45,887 nucleotides of DNA from Campylobacteraceae bacterium (GTDB lineage: Bacteria > Campylobacterota > Campylobacteria > Campylobacterales > Campylobacteraceae). Positions 8,901 through 16,412 of this stretch are shown one piece after another (position 1 is the first letter of the stretch; each line of letters begins with the position of its first letter). A program made the position numbers and the translations under genes. Below the pieces are notes generated by a model. The model did no database searches, was not told the DNA's origin, and was given only the letters and a program-made list of their open reading frames with translations. The stretch spans positions 1 to 45,887 of the forward strand of contig JAISQB010000052.1 of NCBI GenBank assembly GCA_031274495.1, given 5' to 3'.

Positions 8901-10091
8901 GGCAATGTAAACTTTACCATCATCGATAGTGAGTGGACGCAGGAAGACCGGATAAGTCCGACAAGAAACGACTGCAATGTAAACCGTTCGGAATATACCC
9001 ACGACGCGGCTAAGAAAGTCGGCTGCGATATAGCAAGCGGCAGGCAGGCTTTTAGGTTCATACACGATAACTTTAATGCGACCGTAAAGATACAAAACGC
9101 ATTTGCGGGAGGATTTACATATCTATCTTACGATCAAAATATGACGGCTGATGTGACTACGCATATCGCGGCAAATCTGGCGAACAACAAGACGGCTACG
9201 AATTATCATAAAGGCTGCTTTGCAAATGATGTCAGGTATGAGTTTGGAATGACAGGCGATAGAGATGATCTTCCGGGCTATGGAGCAAGAGATGGAATTC
9301 CCAAAACAAGAGTTAAGTTCTTTGAAAAAGACAATACGGCAAGCGTAACCGACAATAATAGCGGTGATGATGGCATAGGAATATTTGTCGTAGGAGAAGG
9401 AAACTTTACGAACGGAGTTGCGAATAATGTCCTGTTTGGCTTTAACTTCGGACACAATATCTCAAAAGGCGAAAATCCGTTTAATACCTCTTTGAGTAAT
9501 TATAGAGTACACGATGTTACCGGTATAAGCGACGTGGATGTCACCAATAAGACATTTGCCACCTTAGAAGACGGTAATCTTACATTCTTTTACGGCAGAG
9601 CATTTATAGACAACTACGAGGGAGAGAGCGCGATAGATGCCCATGTAAGATATGAGCTCTTTTGTGAATCGAGTGGTTGCAATAGAAGTGATTACGGTAT
9701 AAGTTTATCTGATGTAAATATGGGCACCAGCACATTTTATCTCAATAAAAGGCACAACAGTACGGATCAAGGACGGATTAATGGTTATACTTCCGTAGGA
9801 GGCGGTACAAATGTCGGAGGAGTGCCGGCACCTGTCGGCGGTATAGACGGTATAACTCTCACAAATAATTCAGGCTCTACGCCATATGCAGATACGATTT
9901 ACACACGGCCCAATACATGGCTCGTGCATGATAAGTCAAATCCCGCCGCTACGAGATTTAGCTTTACGGTGAAATTCATAGGAGGACCGGGCGAATGGGC
10001 AGGAAAGGGAGAGTCGAGAGCAGGCAATGTAACCGGAGGCGTTATAAATGCGATTCCGGGAAATAAAACCAAAACAAAGGCAGATTGGTAA
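5970..10091 (+). CDS. Large secreted adhesin-like protein (MshQ-like, paralogue 2), first main gene of the minor-pilin operon
   Basis: A 1373-aa protein; the ATG at 5970 is chosen because AAGGAG (5958-5963) lies 6 nt upstream, rather than the in-frame TTG at 5955. The signal peptide ends near VYAA (residue about 33). It is collinear with the first adhesin throughout: propeller-like N-terminal part, EF-hand-like DENGDGQLSSAE near residue 355, GEVEDY near 716, CSPDVFAIRPAEF near 882, and a C-terminal GNKTKTKADW. The stop codon is 2 nt before the start of an MshD-like prepilin gene, and two further prepilin-like genes follow with overlaps. This is the clue that the protein is exported with, or displayed by, a type IV pilus, as MshQ and PilY1 are thought to be. 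Calcium binding by the EF-hand loop is plausible but unproven. Confidence 0.85.
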   Translation: MGALKIMGVKGFTLRVMFAIVCSFLFATNVYAAKATASANPNFDYDCNSLYFGMYESVAVDKATINPITGDISSISRMYTISGPTGLSATTTLALGPYGSPDGVLTMYHWYWGDIWSSTALRGLHPFYTQRNQASREAIYVATGTVNSATTAAQADVIPRPTSNAYRYWSGGEVNQKTGEIYFSGGEDATVAESSTGSCSSYYCAFRLMIFDPVTKTSRESGKLVAATSRDFTPGYVSSDMAIDADGNAYILVSNARGLTNTKDYWLVKVVPGASGSGWKYHRVKQISGLPASTRWYGMAFLNGKLYLGRDENHENLYIVDPLTGGGRKILDRVGYYIYDLATCQMAPVINGKVYYDENGDGQLSSAEKSANGIADVTVQVYSQTKGYLGEVLTSGSGEYSLMIPETSGTLYVRLKQPQINGSNAHQTWASGGRYEWSGSINRQGNNTVTPVCHTGIVKKNENTIKGVPYPGDTKYTYETSCSGARADGIDLSSNNINGANYYTTIEMETDRASIEANFALGPVDRSDAPHGVVSGRDYGFREAAHSMVGGVYLGDGVTADTFSMTNDITANTDKNDDGIKVKEKDNKSVPWSNLQNFIFTNNIAYTFNVTIQDNNTNGYLNAWISLKAGEFANVTTFNAKIADNINVSANKTCDDDVCYVLFDYMVPNVSSGIDLTSNKSKAYLRFRYSSVSVVSMDSYDKPREDSYWNTHPWAIDGEVEDYRVEYYYVRNPGLPAGDVIIVNENFNGKEGDSILPVKPSNDKLALYTQVANQPFNVKFVYHKDGKIAKLATVEDNASFVVSIVEVSDKYVNDYYKTDEFCEALNVTIEPDVWKGNLNSTSDAVFTLNGITTGNVSKRATFKVIFGYDEAGQNKTACSPDVFAIRPAEFVPKGLSSPLVGGKKNDGSIIAGDAKGITTVTYNQNASSLSYKDGNLTTPPSCNTTQINTTVDHTNFWVNNTDFRYGEAALSVQYDNVGNVNFTIIDSEWTQEDRISPTRNDCNVNRSEYTHDAAKKVGCDIASGRQAFRFIHDNFNATVKIQNAFAGGFTYLSYDQNMTADVTTHIAANLANNKTATNYHKGCFANDVRYEFGMTGDRDDLPGYGARDGIPKTRVKFFEKDNTASVTDNNSGDDGIGIFVVGEGNFTNGVANNVLFGFNFGHNISKGENPFNTSLSNYRVHDVTGISDVDVTNKTFATLEDGNLTFFYGRAFIDNYEGESAIDAHVRYELFCESSGCNRSDYGISLSDVNMGTSTFYLNKRHNSTDQGRINGYTSVGGGTNVGGVPAPVGGIDGITLTNNSGSTPYADTIYTRPNTWLVHDKSNPAATRFSFTVKFIGGPGEWAGKGESRAGNVTGGVINAIPGNKTKTKADW

Positions 10092-10093
10092 CG

Positions 10094-10798
10094 ATGAAAA
10101 AAAGAGCTTTTACGCTTATAGAACTTGTGATAACGATAGTTATCGTGGGCATAGTGTCGCTTAGTTTTCCGATGATACTTATGCAGTCCAATAAAAATAT
10201 AGCGTTTGCGACACAGCAAGAGGCTATCTTGGCAGCTAAGACATACATAGGAACGATACTCTCTTATCCGTGGGATAATAATATTTACACTATGGGAGCT
10301 GGTGTTAAAGGGATGATACTTGAGACACGCAGTCCGGCTTCAGATAACGAGTTTAACAGGGTGGTGGGCACTAACCTTCGCGTGGGCAATATAGACGGTA
10401 GCAATAGAAGGAGGCTTGTGGATAATACATCTGCCAATCCATTTCCTAACGCTACTATCCCTGCCACTCCCAGTCTCAGCCCGATAGATATAAACGGCTT
10501 TAACCAAGCTACCCAACACTTAAACATAGCCGCTGACGATATGGACTATATCTTTAGCCTTACGCTCACGCCCACGATATCTTATGTGAGCGATGCAGCC
10601 ACCGATCCATACGCGAACGATGTAGTAAGATTTGAATTGAGCACAGGCGGCGTGGGCGGACCAACAAATATCAAAATGATATCCATGCATGTCAACAATA
10701 CCGACCCGTCCACCCCCAATGTCAATATCACACTTAGAGCATACTCCGCCAATATAGGCGAAATTGAATTATTAAATAAAGCCGGTGGAGGTTGGTAA
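10094..10798 (+). CDS. Type IV prepilin-like minor pilin, MshD-like
   Basis: A 234-aa protein starting MKKRAFTLIELV, a class III signal: short basic leader, prepilin peptidase cleavage before Phe, Glu at mature position 5, then a hydrophobic helix of about 20 residues. The -1 residue is Ala rather than the usual Gly, which prepilin peptidases often tolerate. The segment following the helix (QQEAILAAKTYIGTIL) resembles MshD/PilV-type minor pilins. The ATG at 10094 is 2 nt after the adhesin stop, so translation is probably coupled. The stop TAA overlaps the next ATG by one base. Role inferred: pilus initiation or tip complex with the large adhesin. Confidence 0.8.
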   Translation: MKKRAFTLIELVITIVIVGIVSLSFPMILMQSNKNIAFATQQEAILAAKTYIGTILSYPWDNNIYTMGAGVKGMILETRSPASDNEFNRVVGTNLRVGNIDGSNRRRLVDNTSANPFPNATIPATPSLSPIDINGFNQATQHLNIAADDMDYIFSLTLTPTISYVSDAATDPYANDVVRFELSTGGVGGPTNIKMISMHVNNTDPSTPNVNITLRAYSANIGEIELLNKAGGGW

Positions 10799-11712
10799 TG
10801 AAAAAAAACGGATTTACTATGGTAGAGCTTATATTGGTCATCATCATATTTGGCATCATCGCCACCATAGGTGCGAGTATGATAGCTACGATGTATCAAA
10901 ACTACATAAGAGCGAGGATTATAAACTATCTGCAAGCCCAAAGCGACATCACACTGCAACAGATAGCCAAAAGGCTTCAATACCGCATAAAAGAGACAGC
11001 TGTCGCCAAGATAAGCAGCAGTCCCGATATATTGCCGTTATACAATAGCGGTGTCACTGATAAATATGATGTGATACAGTGGATAGGATATAGCAATGAA
11101 GCGATGCTAACTCCTATAGTAACAGTCCCGGGGTGGAGCGGTTTTATAGACTTGAACGATGAGATAAACACTAATAGTACGAACAAACGACTCTCAACTC
11201 CCGGCAGCGACCTCGCTTTTGCAAACACTATCATCAGCGCACTTACTAATAACGCAGTTACTATGAGCAGTGGGGGAGTTGCGCTGATGTTTAAAGGTCT
11301 CCCGGTGTCGGCTGTCGATCCGGTTACGGGATACGGTTGGAATGCAACAGTCGCAGATGATGATTATGTAGTAAGAGTAACCGCAAGCACCAATAATGTG
11401 TTTAATATAGTAGGAGACGCTCCCGACACCATCTACGAACAGTACTATCTCGCTCATACGGCTTACGCGATAGCGCCTGAAGGTACAAATCCAACAGACT
11501 TTAACTTGACGCTAAGATACAACTTTCAGCCTTGGCTTGGTCAAAGATACAACGATACAAATACCAAAAGCGCTCTGTTGGCGACCAATGTGAACCTATT
11601 TAGGATTCGTCAGGTAGGCTCTACGATTCGCCTCAAACTCTGCTTGCATGACGGCAACAACAGCGGAATAGGGGACTATGTCGTTACTTGTAAAGAGGAG
11701 GTCGTGCTATGA
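10798..11712 (+). CDS. Type IV prepilin-like minor pilin, MshO-like
   Basis: A 304-aa protein beginning MKKNGFTMVELIL, with Gly at -1, Phe at +1, Glu at +5 and a long hydrophobic helix rich in Ile. The following amphipathic segment, containing DITLQQIAKRLQYRIKET, resembles the MshO/PilW group of larger minor pilins. The start overlaps the preceding stop (TAATG at 10796-10800). The stop overlaps the next gene by four bases (ATGA at 11709-11712). The product should be inserted in the inner membrane and processed by a prepilin peptidase encoded elsewhere. Assignment to MshO rather than PilW is by general resemblance only. Confidence 0.8.
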   Translation: MKKNGFTMVELILVIIIFGIIATIGASMIATMYQNYIRARIINYLQAQSDITLQQIAKRLQYRIKETAVAKISSSPDILPLYNSGVTDKYDVIQWIGYSNEAMLTPIVTVPGWSGFIDLNDEINTNSTNKRLSTPGSDLAFANTIISALTNNAVTMSSGGVALMFKGLPVSAVDPVTGYGWNATVADDDYVVRVTASTNNVFNIVGDAPDTIYEQYYLAHTAYAIAPEGTNPTDFNLTLRYNFQPWLGQRYNDTNTKSALLATNVNLFRIRQVGSTIRLKLCLHDGNNSGIGDYVVTCKEEVVL

Positions 11713-12143
11713 GAAAGGGATTTGGACTTATAATGGCTATAGCGTTTATCGTTTTGGTGGCTACTATCGGCGCGTTGGCGCTCTCTTTTTCGACGCAGAC
11801 AAGCAAACAAACGGGCGATGTCTATCTTAGAGCGCAAGCCGAACTTTTGGCAAGAAGTTCCACAGAATACGCCCTTTTGGCACTTTCGGCTCATAATATT
11901 ACAGCTACGAGTAATTGTATCAACACGCTAAATGTAGCTCACAACAACGATTTGTTTGCTATCACTATGACGATGCAATATATCGGCAACGGCTTACCGA
12001 GCGGATGCAATGTGCTCGGTAACGGCGCGGACAGTATAGACACAGTTGACTCAAATGTAACCATACTGATAGACACCGTCGTAGAGACAAGCGCCGGCGT
12101 AGAGCCCATACGCATACATAGGCGCACACTCCAAAAACTGTAA
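11709..12143 (+). CDS. Prepilin-like protein, MshP/PilX-like
   Basis: A 144-aa protein starting MRKGFGLIMAIAF. A Gly-Phe cleavage site and hydrophobic helix are present, but mature position 5 is Met, not Glu. Loss of Glu5 is usual in MshP, PilX and GspK-like minor pilins, which cap or initiate the fibre. The stretch AQAELLARSSTEYALLAL fits the amphipathic helix seen in MshP. It is the last gene of the operon: 53 nt separate it from the hpf start, and a promoter lies in that gap. The order adhesin, D, O, P differs from the Vibrio order mshD-O-P-Q in placing the large protein first. Confidence 0.75.
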   Translation: MRKGFGLIMAIAFIVLVATIGALALSFSTQTSKQTGDVYLRAQAELLARSSTEYALLALSAHNITATSNCINTLNVAHNNDLFAITMTMQYIGNGLPSGCNVLGNGADSIDTVDSNVTILIDTVVETSAGVEPIRIHRRTLQKL

Positions 12144-12158
12144 TTTTAAAGCTTGATG

Positions 12159-12167
12159 TGTTATAAT
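12159..12167 (+). promoter_or_regulatory. Extended -10 promoter for hpf
   Basis: TGTTATAAT (TGn plus TATAAT at 12162-12167) lies 30 nt before the ATG at 12197; GGAGG at 12186-12190 is the ribosome binding site. No good -35 hexamer is seen, as is normal in this group. Confidence 0.6.
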
Positions 12168-12196
12168 CCTCCTTATATTTTATACGGAGGATTAAC

Positions 12197-12712
12197 ATGA
12201 ATTTAAGTATTTCAGGCAAACAACTTGAATTGACCGACCCTATCAAAAACTACATCGAAGATGCGGTCGACGCGTTAAATAAGTACAATCTCGACACCAT
12301 CTCCACGCGAGTCATCGTCAACGCGGACGAAAAGAACGGCAAAAAGGGCTTTAATGTTGAATTTGTGATCAATCTCGCCAAAAAAGAGACTATCGTCATA
12401 AGGCAAAAAGATAAAGACCTCTACGCGGCTATAGACTTAGCAACCGAGCGAGCCAAAAAAGTATTCCGCCGCACACACGATAAGTTAACAACCCAAAAAG
12501 GCAAAGTAAAAGACGACCAGACAGAAAATATTGTCATAGACGGCGCGGACGAGATAGTACCGATGGAGCTCGAACTATACAAGCCGTTAGAGATTGAAGA
12601 GGCTTTGCAAAAACTCCAAGACTCTTCGTTGCAATTTTATGTATTCAACGACATGGACGCCAAACTCCGCGTCATCTACAAAAGAACGGATGGAAAATTC
12701 GGACTGTATTAA
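12197..12712 (+). CDS. hpf: Ribosome hibernation promoting factor, long form
   Basis: A 171-aa protein. Residues 1-100 match the S30AE fold (MNLSISGKQLELTDPIKNYI, then KKETIVIRQKDKDLYAAID). After a linker, residues about 118-171 form the C-terminal dimerisation domain of long HPF (VPMELELYKPLEIEEAL, ending DGKFGLY). Long HPF binds the decoding region of the 30S subunit and joins two 70S ribosomes into a 100S dimer in starved cells. The gene is monocistronic: own promoter upstream and two terminators downstream. Length and domains are complete. Confidence 0.93.
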   Translation: MNLSISGKQLELTDPIKNYIEDAVDALNKYNLDTISTRVIVNADEKNGKKGFNVEFVINLAKKETIVIRQKDKDLYAAIDLATERAKKVFRRTHDKLTTQKGKVKDDQTENIVIDGADEIVPMELELYKPLEIEEALQKLQDSSLQFYVFNDMDAKLRVIYKRTDGKFGLY

Positions 12713-12716
12713 TAGC

Positions 12717-12737
12717 GGCGGCACTTAGCCGCCTTTT
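12717..12737 (+). terminator. Intrinsic terminator after hpf
   Basis: GGCGGC (12717-12722), loop ACTTA, GCCGCC (12728-12733), then TTTT. It starts 5 nt after the hpf stop codon. Confidence 0.75.
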
Positions 12738-12746
12738 ATGCTTGTA

Positions 12747-12779
12747 GCGGTTGGTGAAAGACAGTAACCGCCGCTTTTT
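12747..12779 (+). terminator. Second terminator after hpf
   Basis: GCGGTT (12747-12752) pairs with AACCGC (12766-12771); a T-rich run follows from 12775. It stands in tandem with the terminator at 12717-12737. Confidence 0.6.
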
Positions 12780-12929
12780 ATTTTTTTCACCATTTTCCGC
12801 ATGTTAGCATACCTCAATCGCAGAGGAATAGAAGAGTTTGATTATTAGTCTCCATTCTGTTTCCATTTAAGCCAAATACAACAACTTTTTATTTAAAATA
12901 ACAAACATTTTTTATCAATTGGAGTTTAA

Positions 12930-14381
12930 GTGAAAACTATTTTAAAATATTTTATAAGCGTGGTGCTATTTGCAGGTGTCATTTCGGCCGGAGATGCTGA
13001 AAAGAGCATAGATGCTTATGAAAAAGGCGACTATGTGCGAGCGGCTAAACTTTTTAAAAAATCTTGCGATAACGGAGAGTTTTTGGGCTGTAACCGCTTA
13101 GGCTCAATGTATCATATCGGTGAAGGTGTAACGCAAGATTATGCCAAAGCGGCGGAAGCTTATAAAAAAGCATGTGATGGAGGATATAGCGCAGGCTGCA
13201 TCAATTTGGGCATAATGCACGAAAAAGGTAACGGTGTAACGCAAGATTATGCCAAAGCGGCGGAGTTTTATAAAAAAGCTTGCGATAACGGATATATTCG
13301 CGGTTGTTCTGATTTGGGGCTAATGTACGAAAGCGGTAACAACATAGAGCAAGACTATGTTAAAGCAGCGGAAGTTTACAAAAAAGCTTGTGATGGAAAG
13401 GATGCGTTAAGTTGCAGCTCTTTGGGCGTAATGCATATAGAGGGTAACGGCGTAGAGCGGGATTACATTAAGGCGGCGGAGTTCTTTCAAACATCTTGCG
13501 ATGGCGGAGAGTTTTGGGGATGTAGCCTTTTGGGCGCAATGTATCATGGCGGCGAAGGTGTAATGCAAGATTATACCAAAGCGGCAGCACTCTACAAAAA
13601 AGCTTGCGACGGCGGAAATATAAATGGTTGTATCAATTTGGGTGTTTTGCATGGTAATGGCGATGGCGTAGAGCGTAGCCATGCCAAAGCGGCGGAGCTT
13701 TTTCAAAAAGCTTGCGATGCAAAAGATGACCAAGGTTGTGACAATTTAATTACGGTGATAGAGCTCTATAAAAAGGCTTGCAATAGGGGAAGCACGGGCG
13801 GTTGTATCAATCTGGGTGTTTTATATAGTAACGGCGATAGCGCAAAACGCGACTACTCTAAAGCAGCAGAAGCTTACAAAAAAGCTTGCGAGGAAGAAGA
13901 TGCTGTGGGTTGCGGCAACTTGGGCTATATGTATGGAATCGGCGAAGGTGTAGAGCAAGATTATGTTAAAGCGGCAGGATTGTATAAAAGGGCTTGCGAC
14001 GGAGGAGACGCGGGAGGTTGTAACAATTTGGGGTATATATACACAAATGGTTACGGCATAGAACAAGATTATGTTAAAGCAACAGAGCTTTACAGACAAG
14101 GCTGCGACGGCGGATATAATGGAAGTTGCAGCAATCTGGGCTATATGTATGCAAATGGCTACGGTGTAAAGCAAGATTATGTTAAAGCAACGGAGTTTTT
14201 TAGGCAAGCTTGTGATGGTGGATATAGCGGGGGTTGCAATAACTTAGGCACAATATATGAATATGGGCGCAGTGTTAAAAAGGATATAAAACAAGCTTTT
14301 GAATATTACGGCAAGGCGTGCGATTTGAAATTGCAATTAGGTTGCGAAAACCACACGAGATTGAAAAGTAAATACCGATAA
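12930..14381 (+). CDS. Exported Sel1-repeat cysteine-rich protein (Hcp-like), paralogue 1
   Basis: A 483-aa protein with a GTG start preceded by GGAG. The N-terminus VKTILKYFISVVLFAGVISA is a signal peptide. The rest is about thirteen Sel1-like (TPR-type) repeats of roughly 36 residues, each with a Cys-x7-Cys pair (for example KACDGGYSAGCINLG) and motif YxxGxGVxxDYxKA. This is the pattern of Helicobacter cysteine-rich proteins, where each pair forms a disulfide between the two helices. The repeat near residues 267-285 is shortened: KACDAKDDQGCDNLI joins the next repeat without the usual loop. Sel1 proteins mediate protein interactions; some Hcp proteins bind penicillin. A substrate cannot be named here. 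A longer paralogue lies at 40082-42052 on the other strand with a matching leader. Confidence 0.88.
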   Translation: MKTILKYFISVVLFAGVISAGDAEKSIDAYEKGDYVRAAKLFKKSCDNGEFLGCNRLGSMYHIGEGVTQDYAKAAEAYKKACDGGYSAGCINLGIMHEKGNGVTQDYAKAAEFYKKACDNGYIRGCSDLGLMYESGNNIEQDYVKAAEVYKKACDGKDALSCSSLGVMHIEGNGVERDYIKAAEFFQTSCDGGEFWGCSLLGAMYHGGEGVMQDYTKAAALYKKACDGGNINGCINLGVLHGNGDGVERSHAKAAELFQKACDAKDDQGCDNLITVIELYKKACNRGSTGGCINLGVLYSNGDSAKRDYSKAAEAYKKACEEEDAVGCGNLGYMYGIGEGVEQDYVKAAGLYKRACDGGDAGGCNNLGYIYTNGYGIEQDYVKATELYRQGCDGGYNGSCSNLGYMYANGYGVKQDYVKATEFFRQACDGGYSGGCNNLGTIYEYGRSVKKDIKQAFEYYGKACDLKLQLGCENHTRLKSKYR

Positions 14382-14455
14382 GATATCCGGCGCTTAGCTA
14401 TAAAATTAAAAAATAGAAGATATGGTGGTGGTGAGGAGGGAAGTTTATATGGACT

Positions 14456-14481
14456 AAGCGGTGCATTATTGTGCCGCTTTT
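14456..14481. terminator. Terminator between convergent genes
   Basis: AAGCGGTGCA (14456-14465) pairs with TGTGCCGCTT (14470-14479) with two wobble pairs, loop TTAT, then TTTT. It can serve the Sel1 gene on the plus strand and, with a weaker tail, the minus-strand array ending at 14519. Confidence 0.6.
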
Positions 14482-14518
14482 GCATGCGAAAGTGTGAAAA
14501 TTTCTACTATTCGGGAGT

Positions 14519-14908
14519 CTACCCCATACCATCAAAAAACGCTCTCAACTCTTCGACCAATCCCTCCAAAAACGGCTCTTCATCGGGCAGCGCGAGCGAG
14601 GGGTCGCGTTGTTTTTTGCCCCACATTGGTTCGGGGAAGAATGCGTCTTCTTTGAAGCGGGACATTATGTGGATGTGTAAGTGCGGTAGGTAGTTGCCGA
14701 ACATTGCGATGTTGATTTTGGCGGGGGCATAGTAGCTTCTCATATGTTTTTCGACTATCTCCGTGGAGCGGTACAGCGCGTGCCTTAACTCTTCGGGGCA
14801 GTCGGTTAGCTCTTTGTATGGCACAGCCGTAAAAATCTTCAGCCACGGGATGTGCGACTCCTCTTTTAATACCCTGATAAACCCATTTTCAAAGATAGCC
14901 TCTTGCAT
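14519..14908 (-). CDS. HIT-family hydrolase
   Basis: A 129-aa protein with the histidine triad HLHIHI (His76, His78, His80), the catalytic signature of nucleotidyl hydrolases and transferases that cleave Ap4A-like dinucleotides or other nucleoside phosphoramidates. The segment after the triad (SRFKEDAFFPEP) resembles bacterial HIT proteins of the Ap4A-hydrolase-like branch. The ATG at 14908 overlaps the radical SAM stop (TGATG); an in-frame TTG one codon earlier is not needed. It is the last gene of the array that starts at yajC. The natural substrate is not determined by sequence. Confidence 0.8.
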   Translation of the reverse strand: MQEAIFENGFIRVLKEESHIPWLKIFTAVPYKELTDCPEELRHALYRSTEIVEKHMRSYYAPAKINIAMFGNYLPHLHIHIMSRFKEDAFFPEPMWGKKQRDPSLALPDEEPFLEGLVEELRAFFDGMG

Positions 14909-15750
14909 CAAAACTCCTTAAATCTTAATCTATACGAACACCTCTTACACAGCTCGTCCATAGGTGTACCATTTTTAAGCGCGTCCGCTCTTGCACGCTC
15001 TCGCCGCACTATATCCATCACGCCCTCATTGTTTGCGTCCCCAAGCAAAACCCGCCCCTCATAATCAAGGCAACAGGGCACCACTCTGCCATCAGACAGG
15101 ATGCCAAGCTGCGCGTTTAAGCCGAGGCATTTTGTGTTTTCCGCGATAGGCGCGTTTATGTCAGGCCAGCTAAATAGTTCGTCAAAATGGACAAGCACCT
15201 TTTTGGCTACCCGCCTATTTTTTTCGTCTATGCGCACGCCGTACTTTTCAAAAAGCGCGGCAAAAATCTGCTCATTGAACCCATTTTCGCTTCTCTCATC
15301 GTCCAAATTCCAAAGCCTTAAGTTTATAAACTCCTTGCCGTCTTTTTGCAGCTTATAGTCGATAAGTTCAAAAACTCCCCGCAGATACTCCGCTAAAGAT
15401 ATCTTCTTGTCGTTTTTGTTGAAGCTATTTAGCGAGATATTTATCTGCCCCACCGCTTCGTGCAAAAGTGTCTCTTTTTCGTGCTTTTTCAGATAAAAAC
15501 CGCTCGTCGTAAGCGACACTTTATGCGAAAATTTCGCCGCGGCGTCAAGGTAGGCGCGCAAGTTTTTATTTAAAAGCGGGTCGCCCATAATGTGCAGGGC
15601 TATCTCTTTGGTTCTGTTTTTCAGCTCCCTCGCTATCTTCTCAAACAGCGCCAACTCCATCACGCGCGGCTTATCTATCTTGGTCGGGCAAAAGCTGCAC
15701 TTAAGGGCGCAGATATTTGTAATCTCTATATAAACGCGGAAAAATTTCAT
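14908..15750 (-). CDS. Radical SAM/SPASM-domain protein
   Basis: A 280-aa protein with the radical SAM motif CALKCSFC (Cys14, Cys18, Cys21) that binds a 4Fe-4S cluster and S-adenosylmethionine. The C-terminal third has more cysteines (TKCLGLN, VPCCLDY, CKRCSYRLRF), a SPASM-like pattern for auxiliary clusters. LHIMGDPLL matches the GGEP-type region after the cluster. A comparable gene stands in the mfd neighbourhood of Campylobacter. SPASM enzymes often modify peptides, but no precursor peptide is visible here, so the substrate is unknown. The start overlaps the magIII stop and the stop overlaps the HIT start, so all three are co-translated. Confidence 0.85.
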   Translation of the reverse strand: MKFFRVYIEITNICALKCSFCPTKIDKPRVMELALFEKIARELKNRTKEIALHIMGDPLLNKNLRAYLDAAAKFSHKVSLTTSGFYLKKHEKETLLHEAVGQINISLNSFNKNDKKISLAEYLRGVFELIDYKLQKDGKEFINLRLWNLDDERSENGFNEQIFAALFEKYGVRIDEKNRRVAKKVLVHFDELFSWPDINAPIAENTKCLGLNAQLGILSDGRVVPCCLDYEGRVLLGDANNEGVMDIVRRERARADALKNGTPMDELCKRCSYRLRFKEF

Positions 15751-16412
15751 CACATCAGATCAGCAAGGGGGCGCGTATCGAGGGCTTTGGCGTTTTCCTT
15801 GCAAAACTCCACTATCTTGCCGTGAAAGCGCGCAAAAAGGGTGTTTTCGTCGATATCAAAACTATAAAGCTCGCGCACTCTCTCCCATCTACCTAAAACC
15901 CCCTCGTAAAACCACTCCTGAAGTTCGTCGTAACTCTCAAACTCATATCCAAAGCCCTTCAAAAGCCTGTTTGTGTAGCTATCTACGACCATCACAGGCT
16001 TCAAGCACGCATAGCAGAGTATCGCGTCCGCGCTCTCAAATCCCACCCCTTTTTGCGCCAAAAGCCACTCTCTATCGACATTTTGTGCGAACTCTTCAAA
16101 GCCGCCAAAATCCGCGACGATATTTTGTGATAATCTTTTGAGCCTTGCAGCTTTTTGGCTTTTGAAACCCGACTTTGCTATGAGCAGACTAAGCTCGTAT
16201 TCATCCGCGTCAGATAGCGCGAAGGGGTCGAGCAAATGGCGGCCTTTGAGGTTGGCGAGTGAAATCTCCACATTAGACCACTTCGTCTGTTGCGTCAAAA
16301 TGGCTCCTGCTACCACCTCAAACGAGCCGCTATTTGGCCACCAAAGCTTTTCGCGCTCGTTTTTTAGGTAGCCAAGCCGTTTTAATGCGAGCAACAGCTC
16401 AAAGCTATTCAC
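15750..16412 (-). CDS. magIII: 3-methyladenine DNA glycosylase, MagIII-like (endonuclease III superfamily)
   Basis: A 220-aa HhH-GPD protein. The helix-hairpin-helix LLAQKGVGFESADAIL lies near residues 117-132, followed by VVDSYTNRLL with the catalytic Asp near residue 141. There is no C-terminal four-cysteine iron-sulfur motif of classical Nth; H. pylori MagIII, about 218 aa, also lacks it. MagIII removes 3-methyladenine as a first step of base excision repair. The start is GTG, with AAAGG upstream, and overlaps the ymdB-like gene by 8 nt. Placement next to mfd groups DNA repair functions. Confidence 0.85.
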   Translation of the reverse strand: MNSFELLLALKRLGYLKNEREKLWWPNSGSFEVVAGAILTQQTKWSNVEISLANLKGRHLLDPFALSDADEYELSLLIAKSGFKSQKAARLKRLSQNIVADFGGFEEFAQNVDREWLLAQKGVGFESADAILCYACLKPVMVVDSYTNRLLKGFGYEFESYDELQEWFYEGVLGRWERVRELYSFDIDENTLFARFHGKIVEFCKENAKALDTRPLADLM

